The notes beneath the pieces were generated by a model. It saw only the letters and a list, made by a program, of their open reading frames with translations, was not told where the DNA came from and did no database searches. This document shows positions 36,017 through 44,735 of a stretch of DNA of 64,000 nt, piece by piece. The DNA lies in the NCBI GenBank assembly GCA_016714985.1, contig JADKBS010000015.1:1-64000 (forward strand), read 5' to 3'. The stretch comes from Saprospiraceae bacterium (lineage in GTDB: Bacteria > Bacteroidota > Bacteroidia > Chitinophagales > Saprospiraceae). Numbering within the stretch: the first letter of the stretch is position 1; every line of letters begins with the position of its first letter. A program made the position numbers and the translations under genes.

Positions 36017-37807
36017 TTATTTTTTGGAAAAAATCCGGTTAAGTATTTTTTGGGTGATGAGATAGGTCGGCTTCACGCCCTCCTCTCCCAAGCTGCCAGA
36101 GGCCAGCGTATGCCCCGTCAGCAGCGGGTTGTCCGAAGCATAATAGGCGTAGCGAAGCACCACGTTTTCACTGATGTTCTTCCTGATTTTGGAGGCCGCT
36201 TGGATAGCCTTTTGATAGTGCGCCCCCTCCATTTCAAGCCCCACGGCCCGCCATGAAGAACGAAGGAAATACCGAAGGATGTCCTTGTTCTGCAAGCTGG
36301 TACCCAGTACGGTGATCATCGTGCCCTCTTCTACCTGCAGGCCGTTCCCCTCGAAGTCTTCTTTCTTGAAATCGTTCTCAAATGGGTAGTTGTCCGCTGT
36401 GCCCTCGAACACGTGCGCCGTGGGCACCATGATGTCGCCCTTGCCCCCTTCGAGGATGCCCGCCTTTCCCATGATGGCGATGGAAGCGACACGAAGGGGA
36501 TTGCGGATTGCGGATTGCGGATTGGGGGAAGTGGAGGGGGATGTGTCCTCTTTTGGGTTATAACTGAAATGGGCCATTTGATCGGCCTCCAATCCGAAAT
36601 CCGAAATCCCCAATCCGAATTCGAATGGTTTCAACAGTTCGTCCATCACCTCGTACGCCTGCTCGCCGAAGGCATAGTCCATGACGAGCAGTAGCGGTTC
36701 TTGCTCCGCAACCAAGTCGGCGTCCCAACCGATTTCTGGCGCAAGTCCTTCCTGCCTAACCTGCTCTGTGTCAATGATTTGCACGGCAATGTTCGTGCCG
36801 CTGGTGTCGTCGAGTTGGTACATGCCGTGGCGGGCCGCAAACTCCTCCACCCGATGACGAAGGTCCATGCTGTCCTCGTGGCTGAGTTGGCGGGCCAGTG
36901 CCTCCATGCCCATGCTGCTGGGCTTGGTCTTCGTTGCGCCGAAGGCGTAAAGGCAGTTCATCACGCTGTGCGGGTTGGAACTGATGATGTGGATGGGCCG
37001 CTCCAGCCAGCCTTTTTGGTGCAAAAACTGCTTGATATTGTCTGCCCACAGGCCGCCGAAGATGTGGTGGCCGATTTTCTCACGCAGCGCTGCCGAGAAA
37101 GTGATTTCCCGGTCGTCCTTGTCCAGTTCTTCTTCGATGGACAGCTTGCCCATCCAATAAACGATATGAAAAAGGCTGTTCACCCGGCTCGCCATCTCGA
37201 ATCGCTTCACTGCCGACAGCGTCTCCTCGAAGGTGCGGCCTAGCAGCCCGCTCAGGTAGGTGCAGGCGACCTCCCGGTTGATGGCGTCTCCAGATTGCTC
37301 CTGCTCCACCACTTTTTCGAGGTTGTGCCAGTCCCGCTTCTTGCGGCCACGGGGGTCGAGGGCATTGCGGCGGATTTTCTCCGCCTCGATGTACAGGAAA
37401 GTCAAGTGCGTGAGGATGTCGTAAATATCGGAGCGGCCATTGGTCAGTTCAACGAACATCTGCTCTTCGTCAATGCGATAGCAGTTGCGGCGGCGCTTGG
37501 GCGGTATGATGGGCGTGAAGCCCGAATGCTCGAAGCCTTCCTTCGTAATGAGCCGGATGAAACGGCACTCTTCGATGCCTTGCGGCAACCGCTGGAAAAT
37601 GTACAGCAGCCCCTCCAATTCCACCCGTTCCGGGTCGGCGATGGAGCCGTATATCTCTGGCCGCAACACCATCAGCGCCTCAATCATCGCCTCGCCGCTC
37701 ACCCCCAGCGGCTTGTACCCGCCCCGGATGAACAGGTGCCTCATGCTGATGTAGAGTTGTTGGATGGCGGCCCTCGATTGTTGGGCACGGGTTCTTTCTG
37801 CTGTCAT
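36017..37807 (-). CDS. Large cytoplasmic protein, probably DUF6909 family, with phosphorylase-like C-terminus
   Basis: The protein has 596 residues and no signal peptide. Residues 1-400 are helical, starting MTAERTRAQQSRAAIQQLYISMRHLF; I recall this opening from a Bacteroidota-specific family (DUF6909), a name I give with moderate certainty. The C-terminal 170 residues carry a nucleoside-phosphorylase-like pattern: SIAIMGKAGILEGGKGDIMVP, TVLGTSLQNKDILRYF and GLEMEGAHYQKAI, where EMEG resembles the ribose-binding Met-Glu of that superfamily. Between the two parts lies a low-complexity insert encoded by AATCCGAA-type repeats (GISDFGLEADQ…SPNPQSAIRNP). The activity is unproven. Confidence 0.75.
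   Translation of the reverse strand: MTAERTRAQQSRAAIQQLYISMRHLFIRGGYKPLGVSGEAMIEALMVLRPEIYGSIADPERVELEGLLYIFQRLPQGIEECRFIRLITKEGFEHSGFTPIIPPKRRRNCYRIDEEQMFVELTNGRSDIYDILTHLTFLYIEAEKIRRNALDPRGRKKRDWHNLEKVVEQEQSGDAINREVACTYLSGLLGRTFEETLSAVKRFEMASRVNSLFHIVYWMGKLSIEEELDKDDREITFSAALREKIGHHIFGGLWADNIKQFLHQKGWLERPIHIISSNPHSVMNCLYAFGATKTKPSSMGMEALARQLSHEDSMDLRHRVEEFAARHGMYQLDDTSGTNIAVQIIDTEQVRQEGLAPEIGWDADLVAEQEPLLLVMDYAFGEQAYEVMDELLKPFEFGLGISDFGLEADQMAHFSYNPKEDTSPSTSPNPQSAIRNPLRVASIAIMGKAGILEGGKGDIMVPTAHVFEGTADNYPFENDFKKEDFEGNGLQVEEGTMITVLGTSLQNKDILRYFLRSSWRAVGLEMEGAHYQKAIQAASKIRKNISENVVLRYAYYASDNPLLTGHTLASGSLGEEGVKPTYLITQKILNRIFSKK
36498..36619. repeat. AATCCGAA/GGATTGC repeat pair inserted in frame
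   Basis: GGATTGC is repeated four times from 36498, and AATCCGAA-type units run from 36591 to 36619, roughly complementary to each other with about 65 bp between. Together they encode the insert that separates the helical and phosphorylase-like parts of the 36017-37807 protein. Confidence 0.7.
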
Positions 37808-38022
37808 CTTGCGTTATTTTGCCCGCAAAGGTCTTAGGTTTGGGCGTATTGTCCTAACTTTTTGTCTTCTGACAACAGCGGAACCGCCCAGGTAATGGGT
37901 GTATGCCCTTGTCATTGTCGTAGGCAAGCCGCAAAACCACGAGGGAAGTCCCGTTTGCCATCTGTTTTGTAAGAAAGTCCATTCTCAAAAACAACACACT
38001 TCCCGTATTCCATCATTTTCAT

Positions 38023-38030
38023 TAGCTTTG
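38023..38030 (+). promoter_or_regulatory. Candidate -7 promoter box (TAGCTTTG) for the glycoside hydrolase
   Basis: TAGCTTTG lies 39 bp before the ATG at 38070, in a 262-bp divergent intergenic region that holds no gene I can support. A clear -33 TTTG was not found. Confidence 0.4.
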
Positions 38031-38069
38031 GCCCCAATTATTGCCAAAGGCAAGTAAAAAACAAATACC

Positions 38070-39950
38070 GTGAACAGAATCTCCCCCCTGCTGCCGCTGC
38101 TTGTCAGCCTCTTCCTTCCACATGTTCTTGCTGCGCAAACGCCGAATTATACCGCCAATGACCTCGTGCCCGCCTACCATGGTGGCTACCACTACGGCGT
38201 CAACCTCGGTGCCTATTATTTCTGGACCGACCAGCAGTTGGCCGATATTGCCGCAGGCAACCCAGCCCTGAAAGTGCCCGGCGTTGGCGTCACCTCGCTG
38301 CGGCTCTCGCTGCCAGAGGGCTTCGTGGACTATTGGGGCTACGACATCCGCATTGATGCCTTCCAGCATTACGAATCATTGGGCATCAACGACAACGTGG
38401 TGTTTGTAGGCTACCCCGCCGAGCAGCACCGTGACCCGACCGAGCCTTGCCCCGGCGTGCGCTCGGAAATGTTCGCCAACCTGTACGAACCCATCTGGGA
38501 CAACGGCGAGAACGGTACCCCCGTGAACGAGAACAATTTCTACGCCGTCTATCTCTGGAAGCTCGTGCAAGCCTATGGGGGCTACGCCCGCTACTGGGAA
38601 ATCTGGAACGAACCCGATTTCGACTTCGTCGGTAAATCTTCCCTAAAACCAGGCGAACCCGGCAACTGGTGGGAGTACAACCCGGAGCCTTGCGACTACG
38701 CACTGCACGCCCCCGTTCAGCACTATATCCGCATGTTGCGCATCAGCTATGAGGTCATCAAATCGCTCTACCCCAACGACTATGTGGCCACGGGCGGCCT
38801 CGGCTACCCCAGTTTCCTCGACCTCATCCTGCGCCAGACCGACAACCCCGACCAGGGAAAAGTCACCCCCGAATACCCGCTCACGGGCGGCGCCTATTTC
38901 GACGTGCTCAGCTTCCACAGCTACCCGCACATAGACAACAGCCTACGGGAATGGAGCAACGACATCTTCGATTTCGTCTATTTCCGGCACTCCGACCGCT
39001 GCGTGGACGGGATGCTGCGCCTCAAGGGCGAGTTCGATACGGTGCTGCGCAAATATGGCTACGAGGGCACGACCTACCCCGAAAAGCATTGGATCATCAC
39101 CGAGAGCAATATCCCACGGATGGAGGTGGACGAATACCTCGGCTCCGACGAGGCGCAGGTGAACTACCTCATCAAGAGCGCCGTGGCCTGCCAGCAGAAC
39201 AGCGTTGACCAACTGCACGTCTATCAGCTCGGCGACATCGAAACGGAAAAGGACGCCCGCAGTGAGTTCCACCTGATGGGCCTCTACACCGAACTGGATT
39301 CCGTGGCCAAGTACGAGCAGCAGCGCACCCAAGCGGGCATCGCCTACGCCACGGTGAGCCACTTGCTGTACGGCACCACCTACGATGCCGACCGCACCGC
39401 CCAGCTGAACCTGCCCTCCAGCATCCGGGGCGGGGCCTTCCACCACCCCACCGAGGGCTATACCTACGTGCTCTGGGCCATGACCAGCAAAGACCGCTCG
39501 GAAGCCGCCAGCGCCAGCTACAGTTTTCCCAGCAGCTTCAACGTGAAAACCCTGCACCGCCGCACCTGGGACTACGCCGAACGTGCCATCACCACCGTCG
39601 TGCCCGCCGATGCGGTGCAACTCACCGGCTCGCCCATCTTCCTGCGTGACCGCAAGGACGAGCACCAGACCGACGGCCCTACCCGTACTACATTGGCTTG
39701 CTCGCCCAACCCCTTCAGCGGCCCCCTGACCATCCAGCTAGAACTGCCCGACGCCACCAACGCCAGCCTCGCCCTCTACGACATGACGGGCCGGGTGGTG
39801 CAGCGCTATTTCACCGATGAAAAACTGGCAGAAGGCCAGCACCGCTTCACCATCCAGCATGGCGGACTGGCAAATGGGGTCTATATCGTGCGGCTGCAAC
39901 TGGAAGGGGGCACGAGCTTGGAGGAAAGGGTGGTTTGTTTGGGGGAGTAG
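38070..39950 (+). CDS. Secreted clan GH-A glycoside hydrolase with T9SS type A sorting domain
   Basis: The protein has 626 residues with signal peptide (MNRISPLLPLLVSLFLPHVLAAQ). The catalytic domain (about 25-420) has the clan GH-A barrel landmarks: ARYWEIWNEPDFD with likely acid/base E181, LSFHSYPH, and WIITESN with likely nucleophile E345, an arrangement reminiscent of GH39/GH5-like enzymes. A beta-sandwich follows, and the last 80 residues (LACSPNPFSGPLTIQLELPD…GRVVQRYF…GVYIVRLQ) are a T9SS sorting domain. It should be an extracellular polysaccharide-degrading enzyme; the substrate cannot be read from the sequence. This gene is visibly more GC-rich than its neighbours. Confidence 0.88.
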   Translation: MNRISPLLPLLVSLFLPHVLAAQTPNYTANDLVPAYHGGYHYGVNLGAYYFWTDQQLADIAAGNPALKVPGVGVTSLRLSLPEGFVDYWGYDIRIDAFQHYESLGINDNVVFVGYPAEQHRDPTEPCPGVRSEMFANLYEPIWDNGENGTPVNENNFYAVYLWKLVQAYGGYARYWEIWNEPDFDFVGKSSLKPGEPGNWWEYNPEPCDYALHAPVQHYIRMLRISYEVIKSLYPNDYVATGGLGYPSFLDLILRQTDNPDQGKVTPEYPLTGGAYFDVLSFHSYPHIDNSLREWSNDIFDFVYFRHSDRCVDGMLRLKGEFDTVLRKYGYEGTTYPEKHWIITESNIPRMEVDEYLGSDEAQVNYLIKSAVACQQNSVDQLHVYQLGDIETEKDARSEFHLMGLYTELDSVAKYEQQRTQAGIAYATVSHLLYGTTYDADRTAQLNLPSSIRGGAFHHPTEGYTYVLWAMTSKDRSEAASASYSFPSSFNVKTLHRRTWDYAERAITTVVPADAVQLTGSPIFLRDRKDEHQTDGPTRTTLACSPNPFSGPLTIQLELPDATNASLALYDMTGRVVQRYFTDEKLAEGQHRFTIQHGGLANGVYIVRLQLEGGTSLEERVVCLGE

Positions 39951-39966
39951 CTTCCTGGATACAAGG

Positions 39967-39997
39967 TTTGAACTATCGGTAAGAGTGGGTAATTTTG
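39967..39997 (+). promoter_or_regulatory. Candidate Bacteroidota promoter (TTTG-N19-TAATTTTG) for the vanW gene
   Basis: TTTG (39967-39970) and TAATTTTG (39990-39997) are separated by 19 bp, the best promoter match in the window. It would start transcription near 40004, about 60 bp before the ATG at 40063. Confidence 0.6.
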
Positions 39998-40062
39998 GTT
40001 TTTCCAAAACACCGATTCCCGCAGATTTTGCGAAAATTCATGTACCCAATTGACAAAACCCT

Positions 40063-40841
40063 ATGTCGCTCCGTTTTTCTGGGATTTTCAAGCAACCTGA
40101 TGCTGGCATTGCGCCGATGCCGACTTGGAAGCAATTGCTGCCAAGTCCCGTTAAAATTGCCTACCACCTCACCAAGGAGCGATTGCGTGATATAAAATCA
40201 GGCGCCTATTTCAAGTTCGTCAAGCCAAGTCTGGCGTTCCTGCCCCATTCCATCGAGTTGGTTCAGCCGATAGTCCCCAATGGCTTGGCTGCACAACAAA
40301 CAACAGAATTTTCGGCTGGCCGCCGCTTTCCATCAATACCGTCACGTTGCGGCCCCATCAGGTTTTTTCATTTTGGAAAACGATTGGCAATCCAACGGCA
40401 AAGATGGGATTCAAAAAAGGCAGGAACCTCGTGAACGGACAGGTCAACGAAACTTACGGCGGCGGGCTTTGCCAGCTTTCTGGTATCCTTTACCACACTT
40501 CGCTGCTGGCCGGGCTGGCCGTTCTTGAGCGCCACAATCATTCCGTGGATTTGTACGCCAATGGCGAACAGCGCTTCACCCCGCTCGGAGCCGATGCCAC
40601 GGTGGCCTTTGGGTACAAGGATTTGAGGGTGGCCAACCCATTCGGTTTTGCCGTGCGGTTTGAGGTAGAGGTCGTGGCGGAAACACTGGTCTGCCGTTTG
40701 CGAAGCGAAAAACCGATTCCGGCGTTGGAAATTGAATTCAACGGGGTTAGCAAAAACGGAATGGTTGAGGTCGAGACCATGAAGCGATTGTCCACGGGTG
40801 AGCTACAACAGGTTGGCAGGTCTGTTTATCGAGTGCCATAA
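40063..40841 (+). pseudogene. vanW: vanW-family protein, broken by two frameshifts
   Basis: Three frames together spell one VanW-type protein of about 260 residues. Frame 1 (from ATG 40063, or 40117) gives the N-terminus (KQLLPSPVKIAYHLTKERLRDIKSG). Near 40280 the sense passes to frame 2 (HNKQQNFRLAAAF). Near 40325 it passes to frame 3 (INTVTLRPHQVFSFWKTIGNPTAKMGFKKG…GGGLCQLSGILYHTSLLAGLAVLERHNHSVDLY), which runs to 40841. The GGGLCQLS and ERH.H motifs are the VanW core. VanW proteins are widespread, of uncertain function, and are named from vancomycin-resistance clusters; resistance is not implied here. Whether the breaks are real or assembly errors cannot be settled from sequence alone. Confidence 0.8.
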
Positions 40842-40892
40842 TCCAGGCGATGGGATGAAGTACTTGCCACAAGCTGTTATCGCTCTTTTCCG

Positions 40893-40900
40893 TACTTTTG
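40893..40900 (+). promoter_or_regulatory. Candidate -7 promoter box (TACTTTTG) for the hydrolase gene
   Basis: TACTTTTG matches TAnnTTTG and lies 77 bp before the ATG at 40977. The upstream TTG is 26 bp away, longer than usual. Confidence 0.35.
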
Positions 40901-40976
40901 TATCCCCATACGCAAATCGTTTCAGACTTTTACTTCAAAACATCAAGGCATACGCATCCTTAAATTAATTGGCTAT

Positions 40977-41684
40977 ATGAGCTTAATACTCGTTAAGGCC
41001 GCACCTGCAAAGGCCAGGCCCATCAACCTTTACCTGATCCCTGGCATGGCCAACGACCATCGGCTTTTCGATGAGTATCTTTTCGACACAACGCTGGTGC
41101 GGCCCACCGTACTGCATTGGCCAGCTTGGCAGGAAAACGTTTTGCCGATTATGCAAACTGCTGATTCAGCAGGTGGACATGGCCCCGTTCCCACCGCTGT
41201 TGGGGTTCTCGATGGGCGGCATGCTGGCGCAGGAAATGAGCAAGACCATACAACCGGAGGCCATTATCATCGTGTCGTCGGTAAGGCCGCCAAGCACTCC
41301 CTTCGAACAAGGGTGGGCAAATTCTTGTCCATTTACCGTTTGATATCGGAGGGGATGGTCAAACGGGCATCTGGCTGCAAGTGGTTCTTCAAGCAAATTA
41401 GGGAAGCAAAGCATGTACGGCTTTACCAGTCCATGGTGGCTGCCACTGGGGCCAAGTTCTTAAAATGGCAAATCTGCGCCACGGTGCATTGGGACTACGC
41501 ACCCAGCCCGACTTCCCCGCAGCTATACCATATTCATGGCGAAAGGGATAAGGTCATCCCCTTGCGCAAGGGTGCCAAGCCGGACGTGGTCATTCCAGGT
41601 GGTTCGCATGAAATCATCGTGAACGAAATGGCACAGATAACCAAACTGGTAGAGGGCTATATCAAATCATTCCACTCACTCTAA
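40977..41684 (+). pseudogene. Alpha/beta hydrolase, broken by two compensating frameshifts
   Basis: The 235-codon frame starts and ends with real hydrolase sequence (INLYLIPGMANDHRLFDEY at the start; YHIHGERDKVIPLRKG and IPGGSHEIIVNEMAQI at the end, with Asp and His of the triad). Its middle is nonsense. The missing middle is found in frame 1 between about 41150 and 41280: LLIQQVDMAPFPPLLGFSMGGMLAQEMSK, containing the nucleophile elbow G-F-S-M-G-G. A shift near 41140-41160 and the opposite shift near 41280-41295 restore one protein of about 235 residues. It would be a cytoplasmic esterase or lipase-like enzyme of unknown substrate. Confidence 0.75.
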
Positions 41685-41756
41685 CCTGCCTCCCGTTGTC
41701 GCAAGTGTTCTGCTTTCACAATCAAGCAGTGCCTTCGTCCTTAAATTACCCCACAG

Positions 41757-41836
41757 TTCGAGCCAGTGTTGAGCGCAGCGGCACTGGCAGGCCGCTACTA
41801 CACCGCCTGTGCCGCTTCACTCAACACTGGCTCGAA
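41757..41836. repeat. 80-bp imperfect palindrome
   Basis: TTCGAGCCAGTGTTGAG (41757-41773) is exactly complementary to CTCAACACTGGCTCGAA (41820-41836), with partly complementary GCAGCGGCAC/GTGCCGCTTC inside. A 65-codon ORF over this element (41696-41893) is rejected as a gene. The stretch 41685-42148 otherwise holds no gene I can support. Confidence 0.75.
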
Positions 41837-42038
41837 GACGCTATGATTTTCGCAAAGGGCGGGGCTTTTGTTTCAGTTAGTCTTTGTTTGTAAATCAAAA
41901 CCACCATCCACCATAAAAACTCAAAAACACCCCGTCAACCATCCCCTCCAAATCCTGCTATCGCAGGTACGCAGCGGCAAAATCGCCATCCCAGAAATCC
42001 CGCTGTCGCCCCCTTATCCTATCAATTAAAAAACACCA

Positions 42039-42075
42039 AAAGCACGTGTGCAAGCTGCACTTGCACACGTGCTTT
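42039..42075 (-). terminator. Hairpin terminator downstream of the 68-aa membrane protein
   Basis: AAAGCACGTGTGCAAG pairs perfectly with CTTGCACACGTGCTTT around a 5-nt loop. On the minus strand it is followed by TTGGTGTTTTTTAA, and it lies 74 bp past the stop of the small membrane gene. Confidence 0.6.
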
Positions 42076-42148
42076 GATCCAACATTTATCCGCCACCTAC
42101 CACAATTCATGGCTCACGCCCAGCAGCCACACACCGACTAGCAAGCTC

Positions 42149-42355
42149 TCACAGCGCTGGCCGCAACACGATTTTGCCCTTCGGCAGGGCAGGCAGGCTT
42201 GCCTTTAGTTGAATGCCTAAAATGGCGCTAGGAACAAGGGCAAAGGCAAATATCGTCATCCACCATTGGCCTGTGAAGCCCGCTACGAGAATTATGGCCA
42301 TCATGAGGTAAAACTGAATTACCATCTTTCCGACGTTCAATTCATAGGTTTTCAT
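42149..42355 (-). CDS. Small hydrophobic membrane protein (68 aa)
   Basis: The ORF begins MKTYELNVGKMVIQFYLMMAIILVAGFTG and has two hydrophobic segments (about 12-28 and 31-48) followed by a short basic tail. Composition and start (ATG at 42353-42355) look like a genuine small membrane protein, and a strong terminator follows it. I do not recognise a named family. Confidence 0.65.
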   Translation of the reverse strand: MKTYELNVGKMVIQFYLMMAIILVAGFTGQWWMTIFAFALVPSAILGIQLKASLPALPKGKIVLRPAL

Positions 42356-42570
42356 GACTGATTCATTTAATTGCTGGTCAACTCAACCAGTCCCCAAAGA
42401 TGGCCCGTTTTCCAAGGCAAGCTGTTATGCTATATTGTGAAATGCTTACATAATTAGCAGGTAGATGGTCAGGCACTGGCTCATGTTTTTGACCAATCGC
42501 CATATTAGGTTAATTAGCTGCAAATACCAAGACGATCGAGCCCCACCCTACCGCCTATCCCAAACCGTAA

Positions 42571-43152
42571 TCACCCGCTGCCCCGCTGGGGCCTGAACAC
42601 GTAGAAGAGGGTGTCCATTGCCTTGGCAGCAACCAGGGTAGCAATCGGCTCATCAGGCATGGCTTCTTCCCAGAGTTCGTCCACATCCGACAGGTCTTCC
42701 ACGGTATGGTAGGGGAGTTCTTGAAAGCCCTCCCCATCGCCATCGGATGCAAGGGAACTCGAAAAGGCCCTTGGAGCCATAGCCCAAAAGCTGCAGTAAT
42801 CGCCGCCAGCGCAGGGCCAGTACCAGTTTTGGTGCTTGAAAATGGGCGGTGTGGTGCGTTCGAGCAGGTCGGTGATTTCACCGGCCTTGTTGCTCACTGC
42901 CTTGGTGGACTTCTCGGGCTTGCGCAACTGCAATTGGTGTTTAAGTGCTTCAATATCGCCCTCGCAGGTGTAACTGTCTTGCGCCAGCAATTTGGCCGAC
43001 AAAAGGCATTCAGGGCAAATGGCGTTGAACCGGTCGGTGCCGAGGAAGGCAGTGCCATCGAGGCAGGTTTTTCGGCTTCGCAAAGGTGCATTTGCAGGAG
43101 CGGCAAGCCACTGGGCAAATCGTTCGGGTTGTTGGAAGTATTTGAACTGCAT
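42571..43152 (-). CDS. CbrC-family (UPF0167) protein
   Basis: The protein has 193 residues from ATG 43150-43152 (MQFKYFQQPERFAQW), the typical CbrC opening. Cysteines at C30, C46 and C49 (AICPEC) and a later PPIFKHQNWYWPCAGGDYCSFW block match the family, in which Cys pairs probably bind metal. The annotated end (FRPQRGSG) looks abrupt; the alternative frame gives …GQRVITVWDRR to about 42550, so a late frameshift is possible. CbrC proteins are of unknown function; the Escherichia coli member was linked to colicin E2 tolerance. Confidence 0.75.
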   Translation of the reverse strand: MQFKYFQQPERFAQWLAAPANAPLRSRKTCLDGTAFLGTDRFNAICPECLLSAKLLAQDSYTCEGDIEALKHQLQLRKPEKSTKAVSNKAGEITDLLERTTPPIFKHQNWYWPCAGGDYCSFWAMAPRAFSSSLASDGDGEGFQELPYHTVEDLSDVDELWEEAMPDEPIATLVAAKAMDTLFYVFRPQRGSG

Positions 43153-43306
43153 GTTTGTGAATTGGGCGTGGAACAAAGATGGTGGCATTGACCGAACCCG
43201 TGGGGCTTGGGCGATGAGGTCAGTTATGTGCGGGTGGTGGTGCAATGATGCACTAATATACTGCGAGCCGCCAAGTTTTCCCAAAAAATCGGGACAGTTC
43301 GTGCAT

Positions 43307-43369
43307 GGTTGATAAGGGTTGATGTAGTTGATATGGGTTGATAATCAACCAAATCAACGCTTATCAACC
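43307..43369. repeat. GTTGAT-rich imperfect palindrome
   Basis: GGTTGATAAG (43307-43316) pairs with CTTATCAACC (43360-43369). Between them GTTGAT or its complement recurs several times, so more than one fold is possible. It lies in the 305-bp spacer between the cbrC-like gene and the osmC gene, just after a TCCCAAAAAATCGGGACAG hairpin. No gene is seen there. Confidence 0.65.
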
Positions 43370-43457
43370 AAGGTACTTATGCCCAAAATTTGGCGGGTTG
43401 AGCTATAGCTTTCGGCGTTGAGAAAAATGATTTGCGAGAAGTGGTCGGATGGGGCAA

Positions 43458-43874
43458 CTACACCAACTCCGCCTCCACCTTAATCTCACAATTCAGCAAC
43501 TTTGAAATTGGGCAGTTCTTCTCCGCATCGGCCACGCACTCGGTGAACTGCTCGGCGCTGATGCCGGGCACGGTGGCCTTGAGCTGAAGCAGCGACTCGG
43601 TGACCGCCCCATTGTCGAGGGAGATGGTACATTTGGTCTCCAAACTGGTTGGTGTGAAACCTGCTCCACCTAGCACGAAGGAGAGCTTCATGTTGAAGCA
43701 GCCAGCGTGGGCAGCCGCAATGAGTTCCTCCGGGTTGGTGCCGATGCCGTCGGCAAAGCGGGTGTTGTAAGAGTACTGTGTCTGGTTCAGCACGGTACTC
43801 TGGGTGGTGAGGTGCCCCGTGCCTTCTTTGCCGGAGCCTTCCCAAGCGGATGTTGCGTTTCTTTTGATGGCCAT
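43458..43874 (-). CDS. OsmC-family peroxiredoxin
   Basis: The 138-residue protein fits the OsmC family in length and layout. Both redox cysteines are present: C59 in AAAHAGCFNMKLS and C121 in DAEKNCPISKLL. The GIGTNPEELIAAAHAGC segment is the family hallmark and includes the catalytic Glu. OsmC proteins reduce organic hydroperoxides in the cytoplasm using a Cys pair. The gene is intact although it lies among frameshifted neighbours, and its upstream region contains the 129-bp three-stem element. Confidence 0.95.
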   Translation of the reverse strand: MAIKRNATSAWEGSGKEGTGHLTTQSTVLNQTQYSYNTRFADGIGTNPEELIAAAHAGCFNMKLSFVLGGAGFTPTSLETKCTISLDNGAVTESLLQLKATVPGISAEQFTECVADAEKNCPISKLLNCEIKVEAELV

Positions 43875-43922
43875 GTTCGATTGTTTTTGATGTGAAAGGT
43901 GGATATTTGGATTTGCAAACCA

Positions 43923-44051
43923 TAACTGCTTAGGAGGGTGTGGGAGGAGAGAGAAAAAATTTCATTTTTTCTCTCTCCTCCCACATTTTGGGGAGTTTTT
44001 TGGTAAAAATTGAAAATTTTTCCCCAAAAAACTCCCCCTGCTAAGCAGTTA
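43923..44051. repeat. 129-bp element with terminal inverted repeats and two internal hairpins
   Basis: The 11-bp ends TAACTGCTTAG and CTAAGCAGTTA are exact inverted repeats. Inside lie a perfect hairpin with 22-bp arms and a 3-nt loop (43939-43985) and a second hairpin with 14-bp arms (GGGGAGTTTTTTGG at 43990-44003, complement at 44024-44037) whose loop can itself pair. The whole can fold into a three-way junction. It lies between the divergent osmC and mocA-like genes and has no coding capacity, so it may be a non-autonomous mobile element or a structured regulatory RNA. Confidence 0.8.
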
Positions 44052-44148
44052 CTGCAAACCTAAGAATTGTAAGCGGAATAAAAGGGTTAAAAGGTTATAC
44101 AGGCAATGTTCGCTGCACCTTTTCAACCGCTTAAAACCTACGGTAAAA

Positions 44149-44713
44149 ATGACCACCAACCTCCATATCCTCGTCCTCGCAGCAGGTGCATCCACCCGTC
44201 TCGGCCAGCCCAAGCAATTGGTGCGCATGGAGGGCCTGACGTTGCTCGAACGTACCTGCCAAACAGCCCTTTCCATTGAAAACCGAGGCGTCACGGTCGT
44301 ACTCGGTGCCCATTGCGGAGCGATAAGGCCAGCCGTGGAGCACCTGCCTGTGAACATCGTGGTCAACGAAAACTGGGCATTGGGCATGGGTACCACCATT
44401 GCCTGCGGCATGGCCAGTTTACCGCCCGATGCCGATGCCGTACTGCTCCTGCTCTGCGACCAGCCCTTTGTTTCTCTGGGTTTACTGAAAGATTTGGTGG
44501 AAAAATGGCAACAACACCCAAAGCCATATCGTCGCCTCGGCCTACGGTGGCAGCTACGGCCCACCCGCTATTTTCGGAAAGGAATGTTTCGATGGATTGT
44601 TGGCCCTGCAAGGCCAACAAGGTGCCAAAAAACTGATGGAGCAGCACACAAACAAGCTGTTGTTGGTTGATTTCCCCGAAGGCCTCTTCGACATTGACAC
44701 CCCGCTGATTTAA
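44149..44713 (+). pseudogene. MocA-like NTP transferase (molybdenum cofactor cytidylyltransferase type), one frameshift
   Basis: The N-terminal 125 residues (frame from ATG 44149) show the nucleotidyltransferase signature LVLAAGASTRLGQPKQLV and LLLCDQPFVS. After EKWQQHP, near 44520, the frame slips and the expected sequence continues in frame 2: HIVASAYGGSYGPPAIFGKE…GLFDIDTPLI, ending at TAA 44711-44713. The repaired protein has about 188 residues. Family members transfer CMP or GMP to a pterin or sugar phosphate; MocA-type enzymes make molybdopterin cytosine dinucleotide for xanthine-dehydrogenase-like enzymes, but no such partner gene is in the window. Confidence 0.8.
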
Positions 44714-44735
44714 GCAGGCTCTCCACCTGCCCCCC

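Noticed and set aside
41696..41893. 65-codon plus ORF
   Set aside because: Built mostly from an 80-bp palindrome.
43307..43369. tRNA-like or riboswitch structure
   Set aside because: The palindrome is made of GTTGAT simple repeats; no cloverleaf, anticodon arm or known riboswitch core can be drawn.
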